Positions 8,539 to 18,068 are shown, counted from the first letter of the stretch. The stretch is 64,000 bases of DNA from Pseudolabrys sp. (GCA_017849615.1 JAFIGS010000034.1:124001-188000), one strand, 5' to 3'. Made by a program: numbers and translations. The notes: generated by a model not told the origin, from the sequence alone.

Positions 8539-9530
8539 GCGCCGCGGGACCGGCACGGCTGGTTCTGCCGCTCTCGGGAAATGAGAGCTTTGCGGCCGAT
8601 CTCGCCAAGGCAAGCGGATGGCAACTCGGTCGAATCGAGACGCGGCGCTTTCCGGACGGCGAAAGCTATGTCCGCATCCGCGTCGACGTGACGGGCCGGT
8701 CTGTGGGCTTGGTCTGCACGCTTGCGCGTCCGGATGAGAACTTTCTCCCGCTTATATTCGCAGCGGATGCGGCGCGTTCACTCGGTGCTAAAGATGTGAC
8801 GCTGGTTGCGCCCTATCTTAGCTACATGCGGCAGGATCGACGTTTCCAGCCTGGTGAAGCCGTAACGTCGACCACTTTTGCCAGGTTGGTTTCATCGACG
8901 TTCGATCGAATGATCACCGTCGATCCGCACCTGCACCGGTATCCATCACTTTCCGCCGTCTACACCATTCCCACCGACGCACTCCATGCGGCGCCGTTGC
9001 TGTCCGACTGGATTGCAGAGAATGTGCGGCGGCCATTAATCGTCGGGCCCGACATAGAAAGCGAACAGTGGGTGTCGGCGATCGCTTCGCGCATCGCCGC
9101 TCCATATGCGGTGCTACGGAAACTGCGGCATGGAGACCGCAATGTCGATATCGACGTACCTGACCTTTCAAGATGGCGTGGGCACCAGCCCGTGCTGGTT
9201 GACGACATCGCATCTTCAGGCCGCACGATGATTGAGGCGGCGCGGAAGCTGCCGCTCCAGGGCTTTGCAATGCCTGTTTGCGCGGTCGTCCATGGCATTT
9301 TTGCCGAAGACTCCTTTAGTCGCCTCCAGGCCGTCAGCCAAAAGATCGTGTCGACCGATTCAGTGGCTCACGTGAGCAACGCCATCTCGCTCGCGCCCCT
9401 TGTAGCAGCGGCGCTCGGCAAGTCCGATTCAAGCCAAGCAAACTTGACGCGACATCGGCGACCGCCCGAACCGATGATTGATGATGCCGGAGAGGCGTCC
9501 GTCGCTGCTGATAACGGGCAACTCAAATGA
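8535..9530 (+). CDS. prs: Ribose-phosphate pyrophosphokinase (PRPP synthetase)
   Basis: It makes PRPP from ribose 5-phosphate and ATP (reversible). The 331-residue protein shows RRFPDGESYVRI, the catalytic stretch YLSYMRQDRRFQPGE, the metal site TVDPHLHRY, and the PRPP-binding loop VLVDDIASSGRTM. It starts with GTG overlapping the ATPase stop (GTGA). Sequence style is that of the divergent PRPP synthetases found with thymidine-phosphorylase-like genes, not the housekeeping enzyme, so the housekeeping prs should exist elsewhere. The neighbours suggest a role in nucleotide ribose salvage. The last 30 residues are probably disordered. Confidence 0.9.
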   Translation: MSAAGPARLVLPLSGNESFAADLAKASGWQLGRIETRRFPDGESYVRIRVDVTGRSVGLVCTLARPDENFLPLIFAADAARSLGAKDVTLVAPYLSYMRQDRRFQPGEAVTSTTFARLVSSTFDRMITVDPHLHRYPSLSAVYTIPTDALHAAPLLSDWIAENVRRPLIVGPDIESEQWVSAIASRIAAPYAVLRKLRHGDRNVDIDVPDLSRWRGHQPVLVDDIASSGRTMIEAARKLPLQGFAMPVCAVVHGIFAEDSFSRLQAVSQKIVSTDSVAHVSNAISLAPLVAAALGKSDSSQANLTRHRRPPEPMIDDAGEASVAADNGQLK

Positions 9531-11914
9531 GTGAAACGAAATCGCAGGCGTTTGAACGCTGGGCAGCAGGTCACGGTCCGATCCAGCATGCGTCGGAAAC
9601 AATACGGCGGATCGCAGATCTCGCGGCAAGTCTCGCTCAATCCGGCGGGTCTGATGAGGCGACGTTCTACGGTGTGCTCGCGGCCGCCGATCGTCTGGCA
9701 TGCGCAGGCATGTGGACCGTCGTCCATATGACCTACGCTCGCCGTGTTGATCCTTCCGGGGCGCCACTACCAGCGGATGCCTTCAAGGAGGTGCCGGAAG
9801 GCCACACCGGCGGATCGCTCAACATGGTGCCGGCTTTCGTCGGATATCTGGCCGCGAATGCCATCACCGGGACGACGCGATCCTGGCTGATGGGTCAGGG
9901 CCACTGCGTGGCGGCCATCGAAGCCATCAATGCGCTGACGGGAGATGTCTCGCGGGCCCAAAAGGGGCGCTACGATCGAACGGCCGAAGGCCTCTCGCGA
10001 CTGGTTGCTGATTTTTATTCTTATGCGATCGACGCGAGCGGTCGACCGGCCGTCCCGCTGGGAAGTCATGCCGGGCCGAATACGGCCGGCGCCATCTCAG
10101 AGGGCGGCTATCTCGGCTTTGCGGAGGTCCAATATGTTCACATGCCGCTTCCTGGCGAAAGCCTCGTGGCATTTTTGAGCGACGGCGCATTTGAAGAGCA
10201 GCGCGGATCGGATTGGACCCCGCGCTGGTGGCGGGCCGAGGATTCCGGATCTGTCGTTCCCGTCATGATCCTCAATGGAAGGCGCATTGAGGAGCGTGCG
10301 CAGATTGCCCAGCAAGGCGGTGCGGACTGGCTCGCCGGGCATCTTGCACTCAACGGATTTGATCCGTTTGCTATCGACGGCCGGGACCCCGCAGCTTTCG
10401 TATGGGGCATTCTGACTGCCGAGCAGCGCCTCAAAGGATTCGTTGATGGGGCAGATCGCAAATATCCAGCACGGATGCCATATGTCATTGCCGAGACCGT
10501 CAAAGGCTTTGGCTTTGCGGGCGCCGGCACAAACGTCGCGCACAACCTTCCGCTTGCCGGCAATCCGTCGCGCGATGCCGCCTCGCGCCGCGTCTTCAAT
10601 GAAGCGGCTGCAGCCTTGCACGTGCCAGAGAAGGAACTGACCGCGGCGTTAGCTGCGCTTAGACGTCACTCTCAGCAGGCGAGAGTGTTGGAAAGCAAGC
10701 ACGCGCTGGCGAACCGTATTCCCGCGGCACCAAGCCTTCCGGAACCTGCATGGAGCAACGCCGGCGACGTCGCCGATTGCGCGATGCATGCCCTCGACCG
10801 CTGGTTCGTGAAAGTCGTGGACGCTAACCCCGGTCTCAGGCCGCGCCTCGGCAATCCGGACGAACTGCGTTCCAACCACCTGGGAGCCGCGCTCGACCGC
10901 CTAAGACATCGCGTGAACGTGCCAGAGACCGGGGTAGCCGAAGCCGTCGACGGCGCCGTGATCACAGCCTTGAATGAAGAAGCCGTTGCTGGCGCGGCGC
11001 TCGCCAACAAAGGCGGAATCAACCTTATCGTCAGTTACGAAGCCTTCGCCATGAAGATGCTTGGAGGCCTTCGTCAGGAGATTATATTCTCTCGGCGTCA
11101 ACGGGAAATCGGTCAAGCGCCGCAATGGCTTTCCGTGCCGCTTGTTGTAACCTCGCATACTTGGGAAAATTCCAAGAACGAGCAATCTCATCAGGACCCA
11201 ACCATCGGCGAGGCGTTGCTCGGCGAGATGTCGGACACTGCCCGGGTTCTGTTTCCGATTGACTCCAACAGCGCGATGGCGGCGCTTCGCTCGGTCTATC
11301 AAGGACGCGGTCAAGTCGCTTGCTTGATTGTGTCTAAGCGAGACATGCCCCATCGCCTTGATCGCAACGCGGCTGTCCAATTTATCTCCGCAGGCGCGGT
11401 CCATATCTTCGGCAAGCCTGAAAACGCCGAGTTACAGTTTGTCGCTATCGGCGCCTATCAAGCCGAGGAAGCAATTAAGGCTGCCGAGCGTATCCAGGCA
11501 TGTGGCCATAAGGTCGTAGTAACCGCTATTTGCGAACCGGGCCGTTTCCGGTCGCCCCGCGATGCCATCGAAGGTGCCTTTACCGCAGGCGATGTCGAAC
11601 TCTCGGCCTTGTTCCCGCCGGGCATGCCGCGTGTCGTCGTCACCCACACCCGGCCCGAGCCAATGCTCGGCTTGTTGCGGAGACTCGACGGCGGGCCGCT
11701 CAGAACCGTCGCTCGCGGCTATATCAGCCGAGGCGGGACGCTGGATGTTGCCGGCATGCTCTTTGCCAATCGCTGTTCGTGGGCTCATCTGGTCGATGCT
11801 GCGGCAGGGCTTTCAGGCTGGCCGCGCGGCGAGTTGCTACGAGATTTCGAGACTAGAGCGATCGACGGCTTGGGAAGTCCGGCCGACCTGCACGATTCCT
11901 CCAAACAAGGTTAG
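9527..11914 (+). CDS. xfp: Phosphoketolase (xylulose-5-P/fructose-6-P)
   Basis: This thiamine-diphosphate enzyme cleaves xylulose 5-phosphate (or fructose 6-phosphate) with phosphate to acetyl phosphate and an aldose phosphate. At 795 residues it has full family length. Signatures seen: EGHTGGSLNMVPA, RSWLMGQGHCVAAI, SHAGPNTAGAISEGG, a GDGAFEEQR-type ThDP site (LSDGAFEEQRGS), and in the C-terminal half VTSHTWENSKNEQSHQDPT and ALLGEMSDTARVLFP. The start overlaps prs (ATGA). Acetate kinase lies at the head of the same operon, completing substrate-level ATP formation. Operons of this type are seen in other low-oxygen-adapted proteobacteria. Confidence 0.93.
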   Translation: MSETKSQAFERWAAGHGPIQHASETIRRIADLAASLAQSGGSDEATFYGVLAAADRLACAGMWTVVHMTYARRVDPSGAPLPADAFKEVPEGHTGGSLNMVPAFVGYLAANAITGTTRSWLMGQGHCVAAIEAINALTGDVSRAQKGRYDRTAEGLSRLVADFYSYAIDASGRPAVPLGSHAGPNTAGAISEGGYLGFAEVQYVHMPLPGESLVAFLSDGAFEEQRGSDWTPRWWRAEDSGSVVPVMILNGRRIEERAQIAQQGGADWLAGHLALNGFDPFAIDGRDPAAFVWGILTAEQRLKGFVDGADRKYPARMPYVIAETVKGFGFAGAGTNVAHNLPLAGNPSRDAASRRVFNEAAAALHVPEKELTAALAALRRHSQQARVLESKHALANRIPAAPSLPEPAWSNAGDVADCAMHALDRWFVKVVDANPGLRPRLGNPDELRSNHLGAALDRLRHRVNVPETGVAEAVDGAVITALNEEAVAGAALANKGGINLIVSYEAFAMKMLGGLRQEIIFSRRQREIGQAPQWLSVPLVVTSHTWENSKNEQSHQDPTIGEALLGEMSDTARVLFPIDSNSAMAALRSVYQGRGQVACLIVSKRDMPHRLDRNAAVQFISAGAVHIFGKPENAELQFVAIGAYQAEEAIKAAERIQACGHKVVVTAICEPGRFRSPRDAIEGAFTAGDVELSALFPPGMPRVVVTHTRPEPMLGLLRRLDGGPLRTVARGYISRGGTLDVAGMLFANRCSWAHLVDAAAGLSGWPRGELLRDFETRAIDGLGSPADLHDSSKQG

Positions 11915-11917
11915 TTC

Positions 11918-13276
11918 ATGTTCACCCTCAGTTCACTTGGCGGTGCCGGCACCGTTACCGGCTCCAAGCATCTGCTGACAAACGGAAGCAAGCGTATCCT
12001 GATTGATTGCGGCCTCTTTCAGGGATTGAAGAACCTGCGCGACCTCAACTGGACTCCGCTTTCTATCGCGCCTTCCAGCTTGGACGCCGTCGTTCTCACG
12101 CATGCGCATCTCGACCATTCGGGCTATCTCCCAAAGCTTGTGCGCGAAGGGTTTCGCGGTCCGATTTTCGCAACCAGCGCTACATGCGACGTTGCGGAAC
12201 TCATTCTGAAGGACAGCGGCCATCTGCAAGAGAAGGACGCCGACTACGCAAACAGAAAGGGATTCTCAAAACATAAACCCGCGCTGCCCCTCTATGGTGT
12301 TCGCGACGCCGAACGCGCGCTTGAGCTGTTTCAAGCTCTTCCATTTGGCAAGCCGATTGAGCTGCCGGGAGGCGCGGTGCTCACCTTCAGATATGCCGGC
12401 CATATTCTCGGTGCCGCCATCGCAGACATCGCTTGGTCGGGCAAGCGCATCGTCTTCTCAGGCGACCTTGGCCGTTACGACGACAGTGTGTTGCCTGATC
12501 CCGAGGCGGTCCCGGACGCCGACTACGTCGTCGTCGAATCGACTTATGGCAATCGAATTCATCAGCCTGGAGATCCCACAGAGCTGCTTGGCGTCGTCAT
12601 CGAGCGCACGGTGCAGCGCGGAGGCACCGTAGTCATCCCCGCGTTCGCCGTCGGCAGAGCGCAGTCGCTTCTCTATCATCTCTGGAAACTGAAGACGGCG
12701 GGCCGCCTGTCTAATATTCCAGTTTATCTCGACAGCCCGATGGCGATCAATGCGACGGATTTGCTTCATGCGCATCGAAAGGACCATCGCCTGATTCCGG
12801 AGATTTGCGATGCGATCTGCAAGATCGCGACCTATACGAGGGAGGTCGAGGAGTCCAAGGCGATCACAGCGAGTCGCTACCCAAAGGTCGTGATATCAGC
12901 CAGCGGCATGGCCACCGGTGGCCGTGTGTTGCACCATCTTAAAGTCTTCGCCCCCGACCCAAAGAACACCGTGCTCTTTTCCGGCTTTCAGGCTGCTGGC
13001 ACGCGCGGACGCGCGATGCTGCAAGGCGCCAAGGAAATTAACGTCCACGGCGAGTGGATTCCTGTCAGAGCGGGGGTCGAGGACCTGGGGCCGCTTTCGG
13101 CCCATGCAGACGCAAACGAGTTGATGCGTTGGCTTACGGGCTTCCGCCGGAAGCCGACGCAAACGTTCATTGTCCATGGCGAAGATGAAGCGGCCGAAGC
13201 CTTGAGGGTCCGCATCGGCAGAGAGCTCTCATGGAACGCCAGCGTTCCCCGCCAAGAGCAGGTGTTCGATCTATGA
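11918..13276 (+). CDS. MBL-fold beta-CASP ribonuclease (CPSF/KH-less RNase family)
   Basis: The 452-residue protein is of the metallo-beta-lactamase/beta-CASP family that processes RNA. It shows the zinc motif THAHLDHSG (His62, His64, Asp66, His67), HILGAAI, the FSGDLGRYD metal Asp, ESTYGNR, VGRAQ, the ASGMATGGR motif, LSAHAD and C-terminal IVHGE. No KH or export domain is present. Bacterial members of this exact type commonly sit beside phosphoketolase or PRPP-synthetase genes; its RNA target is unknown. It begins three bases after the phosphoketolase stop and overlaps the next start, so it is part of the same operon. I infer that it may feed nucleotides to the phosphorylase downstream. Confidence 0.88.
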   Translation: MFTLSSLGGAGTVTGSKHLLTNGSKRILIDCGLFQGLKNLRDLNWTPLSIAPSSLDAVVLTHAHLDHSGYLPKLVREGFRGPIFATSATCDVAELILKDSGHLQEKDADYANRKGFSKHKPALPLYGVRDAERALELFQALPFGKPIELPGGAVLTFRYAGHILGAAIADIAWSGKRIVFSGDLGRYDDSVLPDPEAVPDADYVVVESTYGNRIHQPGDPTELLGVVIERTVQRGGTVVIPAFAVGRAQSLLYHLWKLKTAGRLSNIPVYLDSPMAINATDLLHAHRKDHRLIPEICDAICKIATYTREVEESKAITASRYPKVVISASGMATGGRVLHHLKVFAPDPKNTVLFSGFQAAGTRGRAMLQGAKEINVHGEWIPVRAGVEDLGPLSAHADANELMRWLTGFRRKPTQTFIVHGEDEAAEALRVRIGRELSWNASVPRQEQVFDL

Positions 13277-14808
13277 CGGTATCTCATGAAATGACGAGAG
13301 AAACGGCCCGGCCGATGCTTCGCGCCAAGCGTCTCGGTCTTCATACCCAGCATCAAGCCGTCGTTGTTATGCGGACCGATTGTCATGTGTGCCGCTCGGA
13401 AGGCCTCGCTGCCCGATCGCAGGTGCTGGTGAAGGTCGGCGATCGTCACGTTCACGCGACGCTGTTCCAGGTCGAAGGTAATGATCTGCTGGCGATCGAT
13501 GAAGTGGCGTTTTCGGAAACGGCCTGGTCGATTCTGGGCGTCTCCGCGGGAGAGGCTGTCACGGTCACGCATGCGCCCGCGCTGGAATCGCTGGCAAGCG
13601 TGCGCCGGCGCATTTACGGAAACAGGCTCGAGGGGGCCGCCTTCACGTCGATCGTCAGGGACGTTGTCGCGGGGCATTACACCGATGTGCATCTCGCTTC
13701 CTTTCTGACGGCGTGCGCCGCCTTGCCGCTCGATGAGGCCGAGATCTTAGACCTGACAGGCGCCATGGTTGGCGTTGGCGAAAAGCTGCGGTGGAATGCG
13801 CCGATTGTCGTCGACAAACATTGTATTGGCGGCTTGCCTGGCAACCGCACGACGCCGATCGTAGTCGCTATCGTTGCCGCGCACGGCCTCGTCATGCCGA
13901 AAACGTCGTCGCGGGCGATTACGTCGCCTGCTGGCACCGCCGATATGATGGAGACGCTTGCGCCAGTCGATCTCGACATCGCGACGATCCGTCGGGTCGT
14001 TGAGTCCGAAAGTGGCTGCATCGCTTGGGGCGGCGCGGTTCATCTGAGCCCGGCCGACGACATCTTTGTGCGCGTCGAGCGAGAACTCGACGTCGACACC
14101 GAGGGCCAGCTTATCGCTTCGGTTCTGTCCAAGAAGATCGCCGCGGGTTCTACTCACGTTGTCATCGATATTCCCGTCGGCGCAACGGCGAAAGTCAGAA
14201 GCAAGGAGGATGCTGCGCGTCTTGCAGCGCGGATGAGCGCCGTTGCCAACCGTTTCGGAATGACGGCTAAATGTATTCTGACCGACGGAGCGCAACCTGT
14301 TGGGCGCGGCATAGGACCGGCACTTGAAGCGCACGATGTTCTCGCGGTTCTTAATAATGCGCCTGAGGCGCCAGACGACCTCCGCCAGCGCGCGATAGCA
14401 CTTGCGGGGGCGGCATTGGAAATTGGCGGCAAAGCCAAACAAGGGGAGGGCAGCGCACGGGCAGCGAATACGCTCGCCGACGGCCGAGCGTGGGCGAAGT
14501 TTGTGACTATTTGCAAAGCGCAGGGCGGAATGCGCGAGCCCCCTGTCGCTTCATTGGTGAGCCCGCTAGAGGCGATCCATGCTGGCCGCGTTGCTGCGAT
14601 CGACAACCGCAGGCTGTCTCGTCTTGCCAAGCTCGCCGGCGCTCCCGAATCAAAGGCTGCCGGCGTGTTAATGAATGTGAAGCTCGGTCAGTCAGTTTTT
14701 AAAGGCGAGACGATGCTTTCCATTCATGCCGACACGAAGGGTGAACTGGCCTATGCAAAAGAATACGCCGACCGAAATCCGGACATCGTCGAGGTGACGC
14801 CGCTTTGA
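13273..14808 (+). CDS. Thymidine phosphorylase / AMP phosphorylase family protein
   Basis: The 511-residue glycosyltransferase phosphorolyses a nucleoside or nucleotide to base plus ribose phosphate. An N-terminal domain of about 90 residues, absent from E. coli DeoA, is followed by the phosphorylase core: DKHCIGGLPGNRTTPIVV, SSRAITSPAGTADMMETLA, and a C-terminal ALEIGGKAKQGEG and NVKLGQSVFKGE. This length and layout match the archaeal AMP phosphorylase (ribose-1,5-bisphosphate-forming) branch and its proteobacterial homologues. An upstream in-frame ATG at 13231 exists, but the ATG at 13273 overlaps the RNase stop (ATGA), as elsewhere in this operon. AMP versus thymidine specificity cannot be settled by eye. 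Confidence 0.85.
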   Translation: MTVSHEMTRETARPMLRAKRLGLHTQHQAVVVMRTDCHVCRSEGLAARSQVLVKVGDRHVHATLFQVEGNDLLAIDEVAFSETAWSILGVSAGEAVTVTHAPALESLASVRRRIYGNRLEGAAFTSIVRDVVAGHYTDVHLASFLTACAALPLDEAEILDLTGAMVGVGEKLRWNAPIVVDKHCIGGLPGNRTTPIVVAIVAAHGLVMPKTSSRAITSPAGTADMMETLAPVDLDIATIRRVVESESGCIAWGGAVHLSPADDIFVRVERELDVDTEGQLIASVLSKKIAAGSTHVVIDIPVGATAKVRSKEDAARLAARMSAVANRFGMTAKCILTDGAQPVGRGIGPALEAHDVLAVLNNAPEAPDDLRQRAIALAGAALEIGGKAKQGEGSARAANTLADGRAWAKFVTICKAQGGMREPPVASLVSPLEAIHAGRVAAIDNRRLSRLAKLAGAPESKAAGVLMNVKLGQSVFKGETMLSIHADTKGELAYAKEYADRNPDIVEVTPL

Positions 14809-15046
14809 CCGCCTGGATCGATTTCTAACCATGATTGCTCTTCGGTGTCTTGTGTTGCATTTTTCACGCGCAGCGCTGTCATGTGTGCCAGATACGACCT
14901 CGAGTCAGGCGCGCGTTGATGATCCAGTTCGAACGCATCTCGTCGGATTGGTGCTGACTCGGACCGTCGGATTCTCTGTTCGACTCGTTCCGGCGAGCCT
15001 CTAAGAGGCACCGCGGTTGCGGCAAGCGGACTGTTCGATGTCGCGA

Positions 15047-16522
15047 TCAGGCACAGGTGTATTGTCCCATCATGCCCGCGTCCTCGTGTTCGAGGATGTG
15101 GCAATGGAACATGAACGCGTTATCTGCCGACGCCGGTTGCGAGAAGGGCACAAGGATCTCGGCTTCCCGGGCGACGATAACCGTATCCTTCCAGCCTCGC
15201 ATGTAGGCCGGCGGCCTTTGCCCGTTCATCGACAGGATCTGGAACTGCGTGCCGTGGACGTGAAACGGGTGGCTCATCATGTGAGAGCCGATCTGCCAGA
15301 GCTCGACCGTGTCTTTTCGAACGTCTGCATCAATGCGGCCCATGTCGAACGGCCTGCCGTTGATGCCCATCGCCGGCCCGGCACCCCGGCCACCCATCAT
15401 CCCTCCGCCCATCATGCCCCGCATCATCATGTCATTGAGAAAGAACTGCCGGGTTCTGACGGCTTTCGCTCGGTTGATCGCGGGGACCGGCACGAGTGCT
15501 TTTGGAAGCGTCGTTGCCGCGACCGGCAGCGAGGCGTCGGTTTCGAAGGTTACGAGTGCCCCGCCTTCTGCAGGCATGGCGCCGCCCATCATCATGCCCA
15601 TCATCGGGACGTTGCGATCGGCTCCGGTCAAAAGCGTTGTCCGCTGGCCATTGGCGAAATCGACCAGAACTTCATAGCGCTCGCCAGGAGCGAGGATCAG
15701 TTGCTGCAGCGGCACGGGCGCAGGCAGATATCCTCCATCCGATGCGATGACGTGGAAGGTGCGTGAGTCCGAGAACTGCAGTTCGAAAAACCTGGCGTTG
15801 GCGCCGTTGAGGAGACGAAGGCGGACAAGGCCAGCTGGCACACGCGCAATCGGGTTGGAGACGCCATTGACAATGAAAGTGTCGCCACGAAAGCCGGCCA
15901 TGACGCCCATGGGGCCGGGGCTATAGAGCGGCGATCCATCTTCGCCGAACGCACGGTCCTGCAAAATGAGGGGCAGATCGTCGACGCCATATCGGCGCGG
16001 CAATCCCAGACTTTCGCCGGAGGAATCCTCGATCAACAGCAGGCCGGCAAGGCCGGAATAGACCTGCGCTGCGGTGGCTCCATGCGGGTGCGGATGAAAC
16101 CACGCGGTCCCTTCGGGTTGATCGATTGCAAGCCTTGCGGTCCATCTTTGCCCCGGCCGGATCACATTGTGAGGCCCACCATCCACAGCGCCAGGGATCA
16201 GCAACCCATGCCAATGAACCGTTGTCAGTTCGTCCATCCTGTTTTCGACTGAAATTTCTGTCGTCTTACCGCGCCGGAGACGAAGCGCAGGTCCAAGCAC
16301 CGGAGCCGAGTAGCCGAAACTGCGAACCGGCTTGCCCGGAAGAAAGGCATGAGTGCCTTGGCTGATGGTCAATGAGAGCTTTCCGCCGTTCGCCTGCGGA
16401 TCGATCAGTTGCGGGACCGGCAACGGTGTCGCCGCGCTTGCGTTCAGACCGTACGAAATACCGCTTCGAACTCCGAGCCCGGCCACTACAGCGCCGGCAA
16501 CGAACATGCGTCTGCTGAGCAT
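15047..16522 (-). CDS. cueO: Multicopper oxidase, CueO-type
   Basis: The 491-residue periplasmic cuprous oxidase has a leader MLSRRMFVAGAV (twin-arginine type). Copper motifs are HWHGLLIPG, WFHPHPHG, HPFHVHG and HCHILEHEDAGMM, exactly the CueO/FtsP-like pattern. Met-rich runs (MMGMMMGGAM near 335 and MMMRGMMGGGMMGG near 390) correspond to the Met-rich insert that binds substrate Cu(I). It is the last gene of the minus-strand copper block, 92 bases after the DUF302 gene, and converges with the phosphorylase operon across 238 bases without a clear terminator. Confidence 0.92.
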   Translation of the reverse strand: MLSRRMFVAGAVVAGLGVRSGISYGLNASAATPLPVPQLIDPQANGGKLSLTISQGTHAFLPGKPVRSFGYSAPVLGPALRLRRGKTTEISVENRMDELTTVHWHGLLIPGAVDGGPHNVIRPGQRWTARLAIDQPEGTAWFHPHPHGATAAQVYSGLAGLLLIEDSSGESLGLPRRYGVDDLPLILQDRAFGEDGSPLYSPGPMGVMAGFRGDTFIVNGVSNPIARVPAGLVRLRLLNGANARFFELQFSDSRTFHVIASDGGYLPAPVPLQQLILAPGERYEVLVDFANGQRTTLLTGADRNVPMMGMMMGGAMPAEGGALVTFETDASLPVAATTLPKALVPVPAINRAKAVRTRQFFLNDMMMRGMMGGGMMGGRGAGPAMGINGRPFDMGRIDADVRKDTVELWQIGSHMMSHPFHVHGTQFQILSMNGQRPPAYMRGWKDTVIVAREAEILVPFSQPASADNAFMFHCHILEHEDAGMMGQYTCA

Positions 16523-16614
16523 TTGCTGTGTCCCCTATGGCACTGCTGGATCCCAGCCGGTTTGCCGTTTCTTCTCTCCGGCTATTCCTTGCGATAGAAT
16601 CGTCGGGCGGATCG

Positions 16615-16998
16615 TCAGAGTGACTGAATCGCCGCCTTGAGTTCGTTCCGGACCTTACTGGCGATCGCGCCGAGCCTGTCGTTCTCGATCGCCTGCATGG
16701 ACGCAACAGGATCCACCGCGGCGACCTCGCTCCTGCCGTTGATTTCTTGGACGATCACATTGCAGGGCAGCATCGTTCCGATCTTGTCTTCGGCCTGCAA
16801 TGCCTGGTGCGCCATCTGCGGATTGCAGGCGCCAAGGATCACGTAGGGGCGGAACTCCGCTCCGATCTTTTCCTTGAGGGTGGCTTGGACATTGATCTTT
16901 GTCAGGACGCCGAAGCCGTGTGATTTCAGCGCCGCAACCGTCTTTTCGACGGCCTGGTCGAACGGAACTTCGATCTCTTTCGAGAAATAGTATGACAT
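16615..16998 (-). CDS. DUF302 protein
   Basis: The 127-residue protein matches the DUF302 pattern: F-x-x-A-V-E-K-T-V-A-A-L-K-S-H-G-F-G-V-L-T, then GACNPQMAHQAL, LPCNVIVQE and VAAVDP. These are small proteins of unknown function, often found with metal-resistance and sulfur genes; the single Cys residues in GACNP and LPCNV are typical. Starts at 17013 and 17010 are possible, but GGAGC lies six bases from the ATG at 16998. No signal peptide is seen. A palindromic element lies upstream (17071-17088). Confidence 0.8.
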   Translation of the reverse strand: MSYYFSKEIEVPFDQAVEKTVAALKSHGFGVLTKINVQATLKEKIGAEFRPYVILGACNPQMAHQALQAEDKIGTMLPCNVIVQEINGRSEVAAVDPVASMQAIENDRLGAIASKVRNELKAAIQSL

Positions 16999-17070
16999 TG
17001 AACGCTCCATCATGGCGGCTGGATCAACGGCGACCCGGGCGAAGGTCGCTGCATCGCAGCGTTGCGATCA

Positions 17071-17088
17071 CATCCAAACGTTTGAATG
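17071..17088. promoter_or_regulatory. Inverted repeat, candidate operator
   Basis: CATCCAAACGTTTGAATG is an 18-bp palindrome with one mismatched pair and a perfect CAAACGTTTG core. It sits about 70 bases upstream of the DUF302 start, between two minus-strand genes, where a promoter for the DUF302-cueO pair would be. The regulator is unknown. Confidence 0.4.
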
Positions 17089-17147
17089 TGTGTTTTGTTC
17101 ATTGACCTTCGCCCGAGCCATCCGCGTGGTACGCCGCACTCCGCGCT

Positions 17148-17438
17148 TTACTTCTCGATCCTCGTCACGACGAACTGGCCGTTGACGTTGTCGGCGTCGA
17201 ACTTGATCTTGTCGCCGCTCTTGGCCTTGTCGAGCAGGCTCCTGTCCTTCACGGCGAAGACCATTGTCATACCTTCGTCCATGTCGAACTTCTTGATCGG
17301 CCCGTGCTTGATGGTGATCTTGCTCGCCGCCGTATCGATCTTGGTCACCGTGCCCTCGATGAGCGATTGTGCGGTTGCGACGGCCGGCGCCAGCGCCAAC
17401 GCGAATGCAAGCGCCAATAGCGTAACGATACTTTTCAT
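17148..17438 (-). CDS. cusF: CusF-like periplasmic copper-binding protein
   Basis: The 96-residue protein has a signal peptide (cleaved near ATA-Q). Its small beta-barrel matches CusF/CopK-like chaperones: GTVTKIDTAASKITIKHGPI followed by MDEGMTMVFAVKD. His in KHGPI and the two Met of MDEGMTM are the positions that bind Cu(I)/Ag(I). The Trp of E. coli CusF (W44) is not present in the matching segment. In the Cus system this protein hands metal to CusB, and a CusBA pump is encoded at 24174-28759. It follows the cupredoxin gene by 26 bases. Confidence 0.85.
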   Translation of the reverse strand: MKSIVTLLALAFALALAPAVATAQSLIEGTVTKIDTAASKITIKHGPIKKFDMDEGMTMVFAVKDRSLLDKAKSGDKIKFDADNVNGQFVVTRIEK

Positions 17439-17464
17439 CGTCGTTCTCCTTTATCTCGTGTTAT

Positions 17465-17953
17465 TTACTTTACAACGACCTTGCCGTGCATGCCGGCTTC
17501 GCGGTGGCCCGGAATAAGGCAGGCAAACTGATACTCGCCCGCCTTGGTGAACTGCCACAGCAGGTCGCCCGATTTCTTCGGCGTTAGACGCCTCGCGTTC
17601 GGGTCGTCATGCTCCATATCCGGAAACTTCTGCATCAACTCGGCGTGCTTGTCGTTCTCTCTGGCGGTCGCGAGCACGAATTCATGATCGAGCTCGCCCT
17701 CGTTTTTCAGAACGAAGCGGATCTGCTCGCCGCGGCGGACCTCGATCTTGTTCTGGCTGAAGGTCATCGTTCCGTCCCCTTCGCGCATGTTGACGACGAT
17801 GGTTCGTGCACGCATCTTGGGATCGCCGGGCTTGCCGGCCGAGAAGGCGGCGTGGCTGTGGCCGGGCGCTCCCGGTTCGGCGGACACGGGTCCCGCCAAG
17901 ACGGCGAGAGAAAGAACGAGTGTCGGAAGGATCATTGACCGTATCATTTGCAA
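17465..17953 (-). CDS. Exported cupredoxin-domain (plastocyanin/azurin-like) protein
   Basis: The 162-residue protein has a signal peptide (cleaved near VSA-E). The cupredoxin fold has type-1 copper ligands visible as His in LDHEFVL and the C-terminal ACLIPGHREAGMHG loop (Cys, His, Met). An extension rich in charged residues (about 95-125, KFPDMEHDDPN) lies between the ligand segments. Such proteins carry or store periplasmic copper. The gene lies between the CopA-like oxidase and the CusF-like gene, probably one operon. Confidence 0.85.
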   Translation of the reverse strand: MQMIRSMILPTLVLSLAVLAGPVSAEPGAPGHSHAAFSAGKPGDPKMRARTIVVNMREGDGTMTFSQNKIEVRRGEQIRFVLKNEGELDHEFVLATARENDKHAELMQKFPDMEHDDPNARRLTPKKSGDLLWQFTKAGEYQFACLIPGHREAGMHGKVVVK

Positions 17954-18068
17954 TTTGGCTCCAGTTTGATTGAGGTTTGTTGCTGCCGGCCGGTTTCACG
18001 CGGCCGCATTCGTTACGCGTTCAGTGGTACTGACTGAGGGTTGATGCTGAGACATAGCCGTCAATTCG

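Noticed and set aside
14809-15046. Possible terminator between the phosphorylase and cueO genes
   Set aside because: No stem with a T run was found by eye; only weak repeats.
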